DNA from: W1P20-047 sp051878795
Lineage (GTDB): Bacteria > Actinomycetota > Coriobacteriia > Coriobacteriales > Eggerthellaceae
Reading direction: 5' to 3'
Assembly: GCA_051878795.1 (NCBI GenBank)
Contig: JBJEKU010000091.1
Span: 1 to 38,114, forward strand
Length of the DNA: 38,114 nt
Shown: piece after piece, positions 1 through 6,460 of the stretch
Layout: every line of letters begins with the position of its first letter
Position numbering within the stretch: the first letter of the stretch is position 1
Notes under the pieces: model-generated
Seen by the model: the letters and a program-made list of their open reading frames with translations, nothing else
Told to the model about the DNA's origin: nothing
Database searches by the model: none
Made by a program: the position numbers and the translations under genes

Positions 1-291
1 GCCGTGATCATGACCTCCACTTGAGGCACCTGCACTCGTTGCGGGGCGACGATGGTAAAGACAATCGAACGTGCAGGCTTCCCTATCGTTCATATGTGCA
101 ACCTGATCCCGGTTGCTACCACTGTGGGCGCCAATAGGATGGTTCCCACCATCTCCATTCCGTATCCCCTGGGCAATCCCGAGGATACGCCGGAAGAGCA
201 ATACAAGCTCCGCTACCATCGCGTGGGCGTGGCGTTGGATACTCTTGCAACCGAGATCGAAGAGCAGACGGTGTTCCCGGTCAAGATCTAG
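1..291 (+). CDS. grdB: GrdB-type selenoprotein (glycine/sarcosine/betaine reductase component B), 3' end only
   Basis: This is the C-terminal part of a GrdB-family subunit; the rest lies left of the window. The frame starting at base 1 reads MTST, then TGA at 22-24, then GTCTRCGATMVK and on to a TAG at 289-291. The STUGTCTRCGA context is the hallmark of the catalytic selenocysteine in glycine, sarcosine and betaine reductases, so TGA is read here as selenocysteine. The family's protein B takes the amino group from its substrate through a pyruvoyl partner subunit and passes the carboxymethyl group to the selenoprotein. About 88 residues follow the selenocysteine, which is normal for the family. 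The tail (VGANRMVP, YPLGNPED, TVFP) differs clearly from the second GrdB copy at the right edge, so the two probably differ in substrate. The substrate cannot be read from this fragment. A partner GrdE-type gene is expected just upstream. Confidence 0.9.
25..55 (+). other. Candidate bacterial SECIS hairpin after the UGA
   Basis: Twelve bases after the TGA codon a six-pair stem forms: CGTTGC (37-42), loop GGG, GCGACG (46-51), with one G-U pair. Bacterial selenocysteine insertion needs a stem-loop in the coding sequence just after UGA, bound by SelB. The second GrdB gene has a hairpin at the same distance, although the encoded RCGAT residues are also conserved and restrict the bases. Confidence 0.5.
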
Positions 292-350
292 GAAAACAGT
301 CGGATAGGGCCTTCGGAAATACGATCGGCCCGAAGAAAAGAAAATCAGGG

Positions 351-380
351 AAAGGGCGGGATGGGCATATCCCGCCCTTT
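351..380 (+). terminator. Terminator after GrdB-type gene
   Basis: A twelve-pair perfect stem, AAAGGGCGGGAT (351-362) with ATCCCGCCCTTT (369-380), has a six-base loop. The three T residues lie at the foot of the stem rather than after it. It sits 60 bases past the stop and most likely ends the upstream reductase transcript. Confidence 0.7.
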
Positions 381-575
381 CTGCATGCAAAGGAGGAAAG
401 AGGCTGGGTTGGGATAATCGGAAAAATGCGGCGGAAGGCATGATCTGAGCGGGGAGGGGGTTCGTTAGGAGGGCGAATGGCTGCGGTTATGTTGCGTAAG
501 ACGGTAGGTTTCAATGCAATTTGCCGGGAATTAACAAATCATGAAACGAAAAGTACGAAATTAGAAATCTGTTTG

Positions 576-604
576 TTGCCTTAAAAAAATGAGAGGAGTA
601 TAGT
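576..604 (+). promoter_or_regulatory. Probable sigma70-type promoter of amidinotransferase copy 1
   Basis: TTGCCT (576-581) and TATAGT (599-604) are separated by 17 bases, inside an AT-rich stretch that contrasts with the GC-rich surroundings. Transcription would begin near 611 and give a leader of about 136 bases before the amidinotransferase start codon. Confidence 0.5.
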
Positions 605-610
605 TTCAAC

Positions 611-746
611 CGTAGTACTCACCTGGTGAGTGTGGCCTGGTGCGGCCGAGCCGATTTTCGGCGAGGAAGCAGGGGCTAGTGCGAATCAGGCGATGCTAGT
701 CTTATTCGTATGGAGCTCACAAGGCTCCGCCGAAAGGAGATCTAAA
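611..746 (+). promoter_or_regulatory. Structured 5' leader of amidinotransferase copy 1
   Basis: The stretch between the predicted start of transcription and the ATG contains several possible hairpins. A 15-base near-perfect dyad ACTCACCTGGTGAGT lies at 617-631. A GCCG/CGGC stem sits near 650-662, and GGAGC pairs with GCTCC at 712-727, just before the AAAGGAG ribosome binding site (734-740). It matches no riboswitch class that I can recognise. It could be an operator plus an ordinary untranslated region, or a regulatory RNA. Confidence 0.35.
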
Positions 747-1911
747 ATGGCAAAGATCGTTAACTCTTGGAACGACTGGGATCCGCTGAAGCGCGTCATC
801 CTGGGCCTGTGCGACAACGCAATGATCGTTCCCGAAGAGCCGGCAACCTCTGAGAAGGTTCCCGTCGACTCCGACATGCGCGGCATGTGGGGCCTGCGTC
901 CCCTGCGCACCGTCGAAGCCGGCAACGCTGCTCTGGACCGCCTGCGCAAGGCTATGGAAGACCGCGGCGTCGTAGTCGACCGTCCCACTCCCCTGCAGTG
1001 GAACCAGGCTATCGGTACCCCCGACTTCCGCAACGACTCCATGATGTGCTGCATGCCTCCCCGCGACATCCTGCTGACCATGGGCAACCAGATCATGGCT
1101 TCCGCTAACAGCTTCCGTTGCCGTTACTTCGAGTACCTGGCCTACTGGCCCCTCATGGAGCAGTACTTCGAGGAGGACCCCGAGTTCGTATGGACCCAGG
1201 CTCCCCGTCCTCGCCTGACCGACCGCTCCTACAAGCACAACTACTTCGACGAGTCCATCTCCCTGGAGGAGCGCCTGGAGCGCACCGCCAACAAGGACTT
1301 CGTTACCACCGAAGTTGAGCCCATGTGGGACGCAGCTGACTGGATGCGTATGGGCAAGGACTGCTTCGTACAGCATGGCCTGACCACCAACCGTGCAGCT
1401 ATGGACTGGATGCAGCGCTACTTCCCCGACATCCGCTTCCACGCCATGAACTTCCCTGGCGACCCCTATCCCATCCACATCGACGCAACCTTCGTTCCCC
1501 TGCGTCCCGGCCTGATCATCAACAACCCCCAGCGTCATCCCGCTGAGGGCCAGTCCACCATCTTCGAGGCCAACGATTGGCAGATCGTAGACGCAGCTCA
1601 GCCCGCTCACTCCGAGCCTCCCGAGTTCTGCTACAGCTCCGTATGGCTGTCCATGAACTGCCTGGTTCTCGACCCCGAAACCGTCATCGTCGAGGGCTCC
1701 GAGGTTCATCAGCAGGAGCAGATGGACAAGCTGGGCATGAACGTTGTCCCCGTACACATCCGCGACGCATACGCATTCGGCGGCGGCCTGCACTGCTCCA
1801 CCGCTGACGTATACCGCGAGGGCGGCTGCCTTGACTACTTCCCCAACAGGGTCAAGGACGACACCCTGGTTCGTCCCGAAATGTGGAACGACTAATCGCT
1901 TAGCTAAAGCG
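744..1911 (+). repeat. 1.17-kb direct repeat, left copy
   Basis: The segment 744-1911 matches 5156-6323, with an offset of 4412 bases. The match covers the whole amidinotransferase gene, the three bases before it and sixteen bases after the stop. With a one-base indel it extends left through the ribosome binding site to 731. No inverted repeats or transposase genes are seen at the borders. Confidence 0.9.
747..1895 (+). CDS. Amidinotransferase (arginine:glycine amidinotransferase family), copy 1
   Basis: This 382-residue protein belongs to the glycine amidinotransferase family, which moves an amidino group between arginine or another guanidino compound and an amine acceptor through a covalent cysteine intermediate; the reaction is reversible. 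The family triad is visible: Asp195 in WDAAD, His244 in HIDATF, and Cys350 in FGGGLHC. The spacing between Asp and His equals that of human AGAT (49 residues). The start was chosen at ATG 747 because AAAGGAG lies seven bases upstream; an upstream ATG at 630 is in frame but adds an unrelated leader. The gene sits between a GrdB selenoprotein gene and a creatininase, which suggests a catabolic role on creatine or guanidinoacetate rather than creatine synthesis. The actual donor and acceptor are not known. An apparently identical copy lies 4.4 kb downstream. Confidence 0.9.
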   Translation: MAKIVNSWNDWDPLKRVILGLCDNAMIVPEEPATSEKVPVDSDMRGMWGLRPLRTVEAGNAALDRLRKAMEDRGVVVDRPTPLQWNQAIGTPDFRNDSMMCCMPPRDILLTMGNQIMASANSFRCRYFEYLAYWPLMEQYFEEDPEFVWTQAPRPRLTDRSYKHNYFDESISLEERLERTANKDFVTTEVEPMWDAADWMRMGKDCFVQHGLTTNRAAMDWMQRYFPDIRFHAMNFPGDPYPIHIDATFVPLRPGLIINNPQRHPAEGQSTIFEANDWQIVDAAQPAHSEPPEFCYSSVWLSMNCLVLDPETVIVEGSEVHQQEQMDKLGMNVVPVHIRDAYAFGGGLHCSTADVYREGGCLDYFPNRVKDDTLVRPEMWND

Positions 1912-1920
1912 GCTTAAAAT

Positions 1921-1951
1921 CCGCCGGCCGGCTTACCGGCCGGCGGTACTT
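1921..1951 (+). terminator. Terminator after amidinotransferase copy 1
   Basis: An eleven-pair perfect GC stem, CCGCCGGCCGG (1921-1931) with CCGGCCGGCGG (1936-1946), has a CTTA loop. A weak T-containing run, TACTTCCTT, follows. The remaining bases to 2170 hold no gene that I can see. Confidence 0.65.
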
Positions 1952-2170
1952 CCTTGAAGAGGAAACAATAGACCCGTGAGAGAGAAGAGAGCATGAAAGC
2001 CAGTCTTTCCCCCGGGTTAATTTATTTTGTGAGGTAGGGCGATTGGCTTATCGGTTCGGCTTGCGAAGCGGATTCAAACAGTACTTGTTTCGGATTCGGA
2101 AAGGGAGGCTTTCTATTTCTTCGCAAACCAGTCCCGCCAGTCGTCTTTCGTTCACGGAAAGGAGGCTCCG

Positions 2171-2959
2171 ATGCAGAATACTGTATATATGGAGCACATG
2201 GATGCATTCACCTATCGCGAGAAGGTCGCGAATGGTGCAATCGCCTTCGTTCCTGTCGGTGCCCTGGAGCAGCATGGTTCCCATATGGCCATGAATGTCG
2301 ACCAGGTCCTGACCAAGCGCATGGCTGGCGAAACCGCTGAAAAGGTCGGCGGCATTGTATGCGCACCGATCGTTTTCGGTTACAAGTCCCAGCAGCGTTC
2401 CGGTGGCGGTTTCCATCTGACCGGTACCACCAGCCTGGACGGCACCACCCTCATCGCAATCGTTCGCGACGTAACTCGCAACCTTGCCGAAGACGGTGTC
2501 AAGAAGATCATTTACATGAATGGTCACTACGAGAACTATCAGTTCATCTATGAAGGTGTCGACCTGGCACTGCGCGACCTGCGTGCCGAAGGCATCTCCG
2601 ACGTCAAGGTCATGCTCATGTCTTATTGGGACTTCGTTGACGACGCTACCATCGATCGCCTGTATCCCGATGGATTCACTGGTTGGGATCTGGAGCACGC
2701 TGGTGTAATGGAAACCTCCCTGATGCTGCTGTGGTATCCCGAAGATGTAGATATGAATCGCATCGATCCCGAACTCTACGTCGGTCTGCCCGCGGTTCTG
2801 CCCAACTACGACTGCTTGCCCATCCTCCCCGAGTACACTCCTCCTTCGGGTTGCCTGTCTCACCCCGGTGAGTCCAGTGCTGAAAAGGGCGAGATCTTGG
2901 CCGAGGTTTGCGTCAAGAACATGGTTGAGGCCATCAAGAAGGAATTCAAGCTTTATTAA
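2171..2959 (+). CDS. Creatininase (creatinine amidohydrolase)
   Basis: This 262-residue protein matches true creatininase along its whole length, including motifs of the Pseudomonas enzyme such as VGALEQHG, GYKSQQ.SGGG, GTTSLDG, MNGHYEN and SYWDFV. The enzyme interconverts creatinine and creatine in the cytoplasm by opening the lactam ring. Predicted metal ligands are Glu33, His35, Asp44, His119 and Glu121. The substrate-site Trp153, Trp172 and His176 also appear to be kept, which argues against the other amidohydrolases of this superfamily. AAAGGAGG lies six bases before ATG 2171. It is followed after 52 bases by a BCCT transporter gene and probably shares its transcript. No creatinase (creatine amidinohydrolase) is found in the window, so the fate of creatine must involve another enzyme. 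Confidence 0.93.
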   Translation: MQNTVYMEHMDAFTYREKVANGAIAFVPVGALEQHGSHMAMNVDQVLTKRMAGETAEKVGGIVCAPIVFGYKSQQRSGGGFHLTGTTSLDGTTLIAIVRDVTRNLAEDGVKKIIYMNGHYENYQFIYEGVDLALRDLRAEGISDVKVMLMSYWDFVDDATIDRLYPDGFTGWDLEHAGVMETSLMLLWYPEDVDMNRIDPELYVGLPAVLPNYDCLPILPEYTPPSGCLSHPGESSAEKGEILAEVCVKNMVEAIKKEFKLY

Positions 2960-2975
2960 AGGACTCTTGAGGGTT

Positions 2976-3006
2976 CTTTAGAAAAATGGGGATTTTTCTA
3001 AAGGGG
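2976..3006 (+). promoter_or_regulatory. Hairpin overlapping the ribosome binding site of the BCCT gene
   Basis: CTTTAGAAAAA (2976-2986) and TTTTTCTAAAG (2993-3003) form an eleven-pair perfect stem with a six-base loop. The 3' arm runs into AAAGGGG (3001-3007), the only likely ribosome binding site for the ATG at 3012, so the folded form would partly hide it. There is no T tract after it, so it is not a standard terminator. Confidence 0.5.
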
Positions 3007-3011
3007 AAAAT

Positions 3012-4769
3012 ATGAGTAAGAAAGAAAAAGTCTACGAATCCGTAGAGGAACAAGAAAACGAAACGGGTGAAATCGATCCGGAACCTAAAGAGCACCGTGC
3101 TGCCCGTCTTGGCCGTAGGGTCCAGGACGACTACATGGTCCGCGGCGTTTCCGTCGGTCTGGCTCTGATCGTTGTTATCTGCGCTCTCGTTGACGGCGAG
3201 AAGTTCATCGGTGCTGTCGGCGTTCTGCGTAAGTATGTTACCCAGTACTGCTCTTGGTGGATCATCCTGATGACTGCCCTGGCTCTCATCCTGTGCGTGG
3301 TTATCGCCGCGAGCAAGTACGGCAAGATCACCCTGGGTGGCAAGGACGCAAAGCCTGCATTCAGCTACTTCTCCTGGTTCGCGATGCTGTTCGCAACCGG
3401 CCAGGGCGTCGGCCTGGTGTTCTGGGCGGTTGCCGAGCCTCTGATGATGCTGGGCAATGCTACCGCCGGTAGCCCCTGGGCTCTTCAGGACACCCTGTTC
3501 GCTCCTGAAATGGGTCTGGCATGGACCTACTTCCATTGGGGCATTCCTGCATGGCCTATCTATGCAATCGTTTCTTTGTTCCTCGCCTATGCACGTTACA
3601 ACTGCAAGAAGGACAACACCTTCCGCGGTTCCGTTGAGGACCTGTTCAAGGGCAGCGCCCGCAAGGTAATCGGCATCATCGTCGAGATTCTCGCTGTTCT
3701 GGCTACCATCTTCGGTCTGACCACTTCTCTTGGCCTGGCATCCTTCCAGTTCAACACCGGCGTTCAGACCCTGTTCGGTATCACCACTCCCTTCGCGGTA
3801 CAGGTCGGTTGGGTTATCCTGTTCGGCTGCCTCGCAACCCTGTCCGTATGGCTGGGCGTCGTCAAGGGCATTAAGAACATCTCCAACTTCAACGCTGTCA
3901 CCTCTATCGTCCTGATGGTCCTGGTATTCATCCTCGGTCCTACCCTGTACATCCTGGGCATGGTTCCCGAATCCCTGGGCGTTTACATCGACCAGTTCAT
4001 GCTGATGACCGGCTTCTCCGAGGCTCAGAACCTGGCTTCCGGCATCGAGGTCTACGCTGACTCCTGGCAGACCTGGTGGAGCTTCTTCATCTTCTGCTGG
4101 TGCTTCGCATTCGCAACCTTCACCGCAGGCTTCATCAGCACCATTTCCCGTGGCCGTACCCTGCGCGAATTCCTCATCGGCGTTTGCGCCGTTGGCGGTG
4201 GCGTCTGCATCGTTTGGACCGTTATCATGGGTGGCGCTGGTATCTGGGCTGCACTGCAGCAGGGCATTCCCTTCGACGATCCCGCAAGCATCGTCGCTCA
4301 GACCAACGCAAACAGCTCCGCTGGCCTGTTCCTGACCCTCCAGAGCCTGCCTGCAGCTCCGCTGCTGACCCTGGTTGCAACCATCCTCATCGGCGGTTAC
4401 ATCGTTACCTCCGTTGACTCCGGCGTTATGGCTCTGTCCAACTTCGTATCTCCTGCGGCTAAGGACAGCCGTGCATTCAAGGCCGTTCTGGCTCTGAGCA
4501 TCACTGCACTGGCTACCGTATTCTTCCTGGCAGCAGGCGCCGACGTTCTGAATGCTATCCAGTTCGCAACCGTAGCTGGTGGCGTTCCCTTCAGCATCGT
4601 CGTCGTATTGATGGCTATCCAGTTCTTCAAGTGGGTCAAGCATGACCCCGAGCTGGTTGAAGCCGGCGAAGCCGAGCCCATGCCCGAAGAGTGGATCACC
4701 GCTCAGCAGCTGAAGGCATACTACGAGTATCAGGCCGAGAAGGAAGCAGCTGAGGCTGCAGCGCAGTAG
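3012..4769 (+). CDS. BCCT-family transporter (betaine/carnitine/choline type)
   Basis: This 585-residue integral membrane protein has the BCCT layout: a charged N-terminal tail of about 45 residues, about twelve hydrophobic segments, and a charged Glu-rich C-terminal tail. Family signatures include WAVAEPLMM, TYFHWGIPAW and the SWQTWW.FF.FCW segment in the core, followed by a FISTISRGRTLREF loop. These carriers move quaternary or N-methylated amines with sodium or proton coupling, or exchange precursor for product. The gene lies 52 bases after the creatininase gene, so creatine, creatinine, betaine or sarcosine are the likely cargo; this is inference. Translation may be tuned by the hairpin over its ribosome binding site. 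Codons are biased towards GTT, GCT and ATC, as in strongly expressed genes of this window. Confidence 0.9.
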   Translation: MSKKEKVYESVEEQENETGEIDPEPKEHRAARLGRRVQDDYMVRGVSVGLALIVVICALVDGEKFIGAVGVLRKYVTQYCSWWIILMTALALILCVVIAASKYGKITLGGKDAKPAFSYFSWFAMLFATGQGVGLVFWAVAEPLMMLGNATAGSPWALQDTLFAPEMGLAWTYFHWGIPAWPIYAIVSLFLAYARYNCKKDNTFRGSVEDLFKGSARKVIGIIVEILAVLATIFGLTTSLGLASFQFNTGVQTLFGITTPFAVQVGWVILFGCLATLSVWLGVVKGIKNISNFNAVTSIVLMVLVFILGPTLYILGMVPESLGVYIDQFMLMTGFSEAQNLASGIEVYADSWQTWWSFFIFCWCFAFATFTAGFISTISRGRTLREFLIGVCAVGGGVCIVWTVIMGGAGIWAALQQGIPFDDPASIVAQTNANSSAGLFLTLQSLPAAPLLTLVATILIGGYIVTSVDSGVMALSNFVSPAAKDSRAFKAVLALSITALATVFFLAAGADVLNAIQFATVAGGVPFSIVVVLMAIQFFKWVKHDPELVEAGEAEPMPEEWITAQQLKAYYEYQAEKEAAEAAAQ

Positions 4770-4839
4770 TTTTGAATGAGAGCAGTCTCGTTGAATCATC
4801 TGCTGTAACTGATTCGTAAGCCTTTTGGGCACATAATCG

Positions 4840-4875
4840 CCCGGGTCGTTTCGGAAGAAGCGGCCCGGGTTTTTT
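4840..4875 (+). terminator. Rho-independent terminator after the BCCT gene
   Basis: CCCGGGTCGTTTC (4840-4852) pairs with GAAGCGGCCCGGG (4857-4869) through thirteen pairs, two of them G-U, with a GGAA loop and six T residues after it. This is the clearest terminator in the left part of the window and closes the creatininase-BCCT unit. Confidence 0.9.
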
Positions 4876-5158
4876 GTTGTGCTGGATTAAATACCGTGTT
4901 GCGTAATAAACGGATAACAAGATAAGCGATTAGAAAACAGCTGAAAAAAGGTAAAGGAATTCTTTAATTTGATTAAGTGTGCCAATGAGACGATGATTGT
5001 GAATGAAAAGTGAAGATTAGATGCTAGAATAGTCGATGCTAAATGGCGGGTTAACTGCGCGCTCGAACAGGATTCGATCGTACGGTTGACTCGTTGCAAG
5101 GTAAGGTTTGCCAATGATGCTTAGGACGGCACAGGGCCGTCCACGAAAGGAGATCAAA
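4876..5158 (+). promoter_or_regulatory. AT-rich promoter region and leader of amidinotransferase copy 2
   Basis: This gene-free spacer is AT-rich up to about 5045. It contains an extended -10 element TGCTAGAAT at 5022-5030; a -35 box is not clear. The predicted leader of roughly 120 bases ends in a hairpin, GGACGGC (5124-5130) with GCCGTCC (5136-5142), directly before AAAGGAG (5146-5152). The leader shares no sequence with that of copy 1 except the last dozen bases, so the two copies are probably controlled differently. Confidence 0.5.
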
Positions 5159-6323
5159 ATGGCAAAGATCGTTAACTCTTGGAACGACTGGGATCCGCTG
5201 AAGCGCGTCATCCTGGGCCTGTGCGACAACGCAATGATCGTTCCCGAAGAGCCGGCAACCTCTGAGAAGGTTCCCGTCGACTCCGACATGCGCGGCATGT
5301 GGGGCCTGCGTCCCCTGCGCACCGTCGAAGCCGGCAACGCTGCTCTGGACCGCCTGCGCAAGGCTATGGAAGACCGCGGCGTCGTAGTCGACCGTCCCAC
5401 TCCCCTGCAGTGGAACCAGGCTATCGGTACCCCCGACTTCCGCAACGACTCCATGATGTGCTGCATGCCTCCCCGCGACATCCTGCTGACCATGGGCAAC
5501 CAGATCATGGCTTCCGCTAACAGCTTCCGTTGCCGTTACTTCGAGTACCTGGCCTACTGGCCCCTCATGGAGCAGTACTTCGAGGAGGACCCCGAGTTCG
5601 TATGGACCCAGGCTCCCCGTCCTCGCCTGACCGACCGCTCCTACAAGCACAACTACTTCGACGAGTCCATCTCCCTGGAGGAGCGCCTGGAGCGCACCGC
5701 CAACAAGGACTTCGTTACCACCGAAGTTGAGCCCATGTGGGACGCAGCTGACTGGATGCGTATGGGCAAGGACTGCTTCGTACAGCATGGCCTGACCACC
5801 AACCGTGCAGCTATGGACTGGATGCAGCGCTACTTCCCCGACATCCGCTTCCACGCCATGAACTTCCCTGGCGACCCCTATCCCATCCACATCGACGCAA
5901 CCTTCGTTCCCCTGCGTCCCGGCCTGATCATCAACAACCCCCAGCGTCATCCCGCTGAGGGCCAGTCCACCATCTTCGAGGCCAACGATTGGCAGATCGT
6001 AGACGCAGCTCAGCCCGCTCACTCCGAGCCTCCCGAGTTCTGCTACAGCTCCGTATGGCTGTCCATGAACTGCCTGGTTCTCGACCCCGAAACCGTCATC
6101 GTCGAGGGCTCCGAGGTTCATCAGCAGGAGCAGATGGACAAGCTGGGCATGAACGTTGTCCCCGTACACATCCGCGACGCATACGCATTCGGCGGCGGCC
6201 TGCACTGCTCCACCGCTGACGTATACCGCGAGGGCGGCTGCCTTGACTACTTCCCCAACAGGGTCAAGGACGACACCCTGGTTCGTCCCGAAATGTGGAA
6301 CGACTAATCGCTTAGCTAAAGCG
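5156..6323 (+). repeat. 1.17-kb direct repeat, right copy
   Basis: This is the partner of 744-1911, in the same orientation. The two copies flank the creatininase and BCCT genes, so recombination between them could delete or amplify a 4.4-kb unit. Confidence 0.9.
5159..6307 (+). CDS. Amidinotransferase (arginine:glycine amidinotransferase family), copy 2
   Basis: The encoded 382-residue protein is the same as that of the gene at 747, with the triad Asp195, His244 and Cys350. The coding DNA also matches at every base that I compared. Start ATG 5159 follows AAAGGAG at 5146-5152. The identity runs about 16 bases past the stop codon and then breaks off sharply, with different hairpins beyond. 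Upstream only the ribosome binding site is shared. The complete lack of synonymous differences means either a very recent duplication or ongoing gene conversion. It has its own promoter region and stands in front of an MFS transporter gene, whereas copy 1 stands in front of creatininase. Two copies suggest that a high enzyme dose is useful. Confidence 0.9.
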   Translation: MAKIVNSWNDWDPLKRVILGLCDNAMIVPEEPATSEKVPVDSDMRGMWGLRPLRTVEAGNAALDRLRKAMEDRGVVVDRPTPLQWNQAIGTPDFRNDSMMCCMPPRDILLTMGNQIMASANSFRCRYFEYLAYWPLMEQYFEEDPEFVWTQAPRPRLTDRSYKHNYFDESISLEERLERTANKDFVTTEVEPMWDAADWMRMGKDCFVQHGLTTNRAAMDWMQRYFPDIRFHAMNFPGDPYPIHIDATFVPLRPGLIINNPQRHPAEGQSTIFEANDWQIVDAAQPAHSEPPEFCYSSVWLSMNCLVLDPETVIVEGSEVHQQEQMDKLGMNVVPVHIRDAYAFGGGLHCSTADVYREGGCLDYFPNRVKDDTLVRPEMWND

Positions 6324-6350
6324 AGCTAAATCGTCGCAAGACGCGGCGTA

Positions 6351-6386
6351 CGTCCCGCACCCTACGTAGATTGAGGGTGCGGGACG
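6351..6386 (+). terminator. Strong hairpin after amidinotransferase copy 2
   Basis: CGTCCCGCACCCT (6351-6363) pairs perfectly with AGGGTGCGGGACG (6374-6386). No T tract follows (CGGATTACC), so it may allow partial read-through into the MFS gene or protect the 3' end of the upstream message rather than stop transcription fully. Confidence 0.55.
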
Positions 6387-6460
6387 CGGATTACCGCTCC
6401 CTAAACCAGTGCTCTGTCTGCATGACGGGGTAGGGGAGCGAAATAGTAAGGAATTTTGTT

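Noticed and set aside
630..746. Longer start (ATG 630) for amidinotransferase copy 1
   Set aside because: The extra 39 residues have no family likeness and are absent from copy 2, and a good ribosome binding site stands before ATG 747.
611..746. Guanidine (ykkC-type) or glycine riboswitch before amidinotransferase copy 1
   Set aside because: I looked for the conserved core words of these classes by eye and did not find them. A covariance-model search could overturn this.
2946..4832. A 628-codon open frame on the minus strand over the BCCT gene
   Set aside because: It is a shadow of the plus-strand transporter gene, with an acidic, unnatural composition and no start signals. The plus-strand product has clear BCCT signatures.
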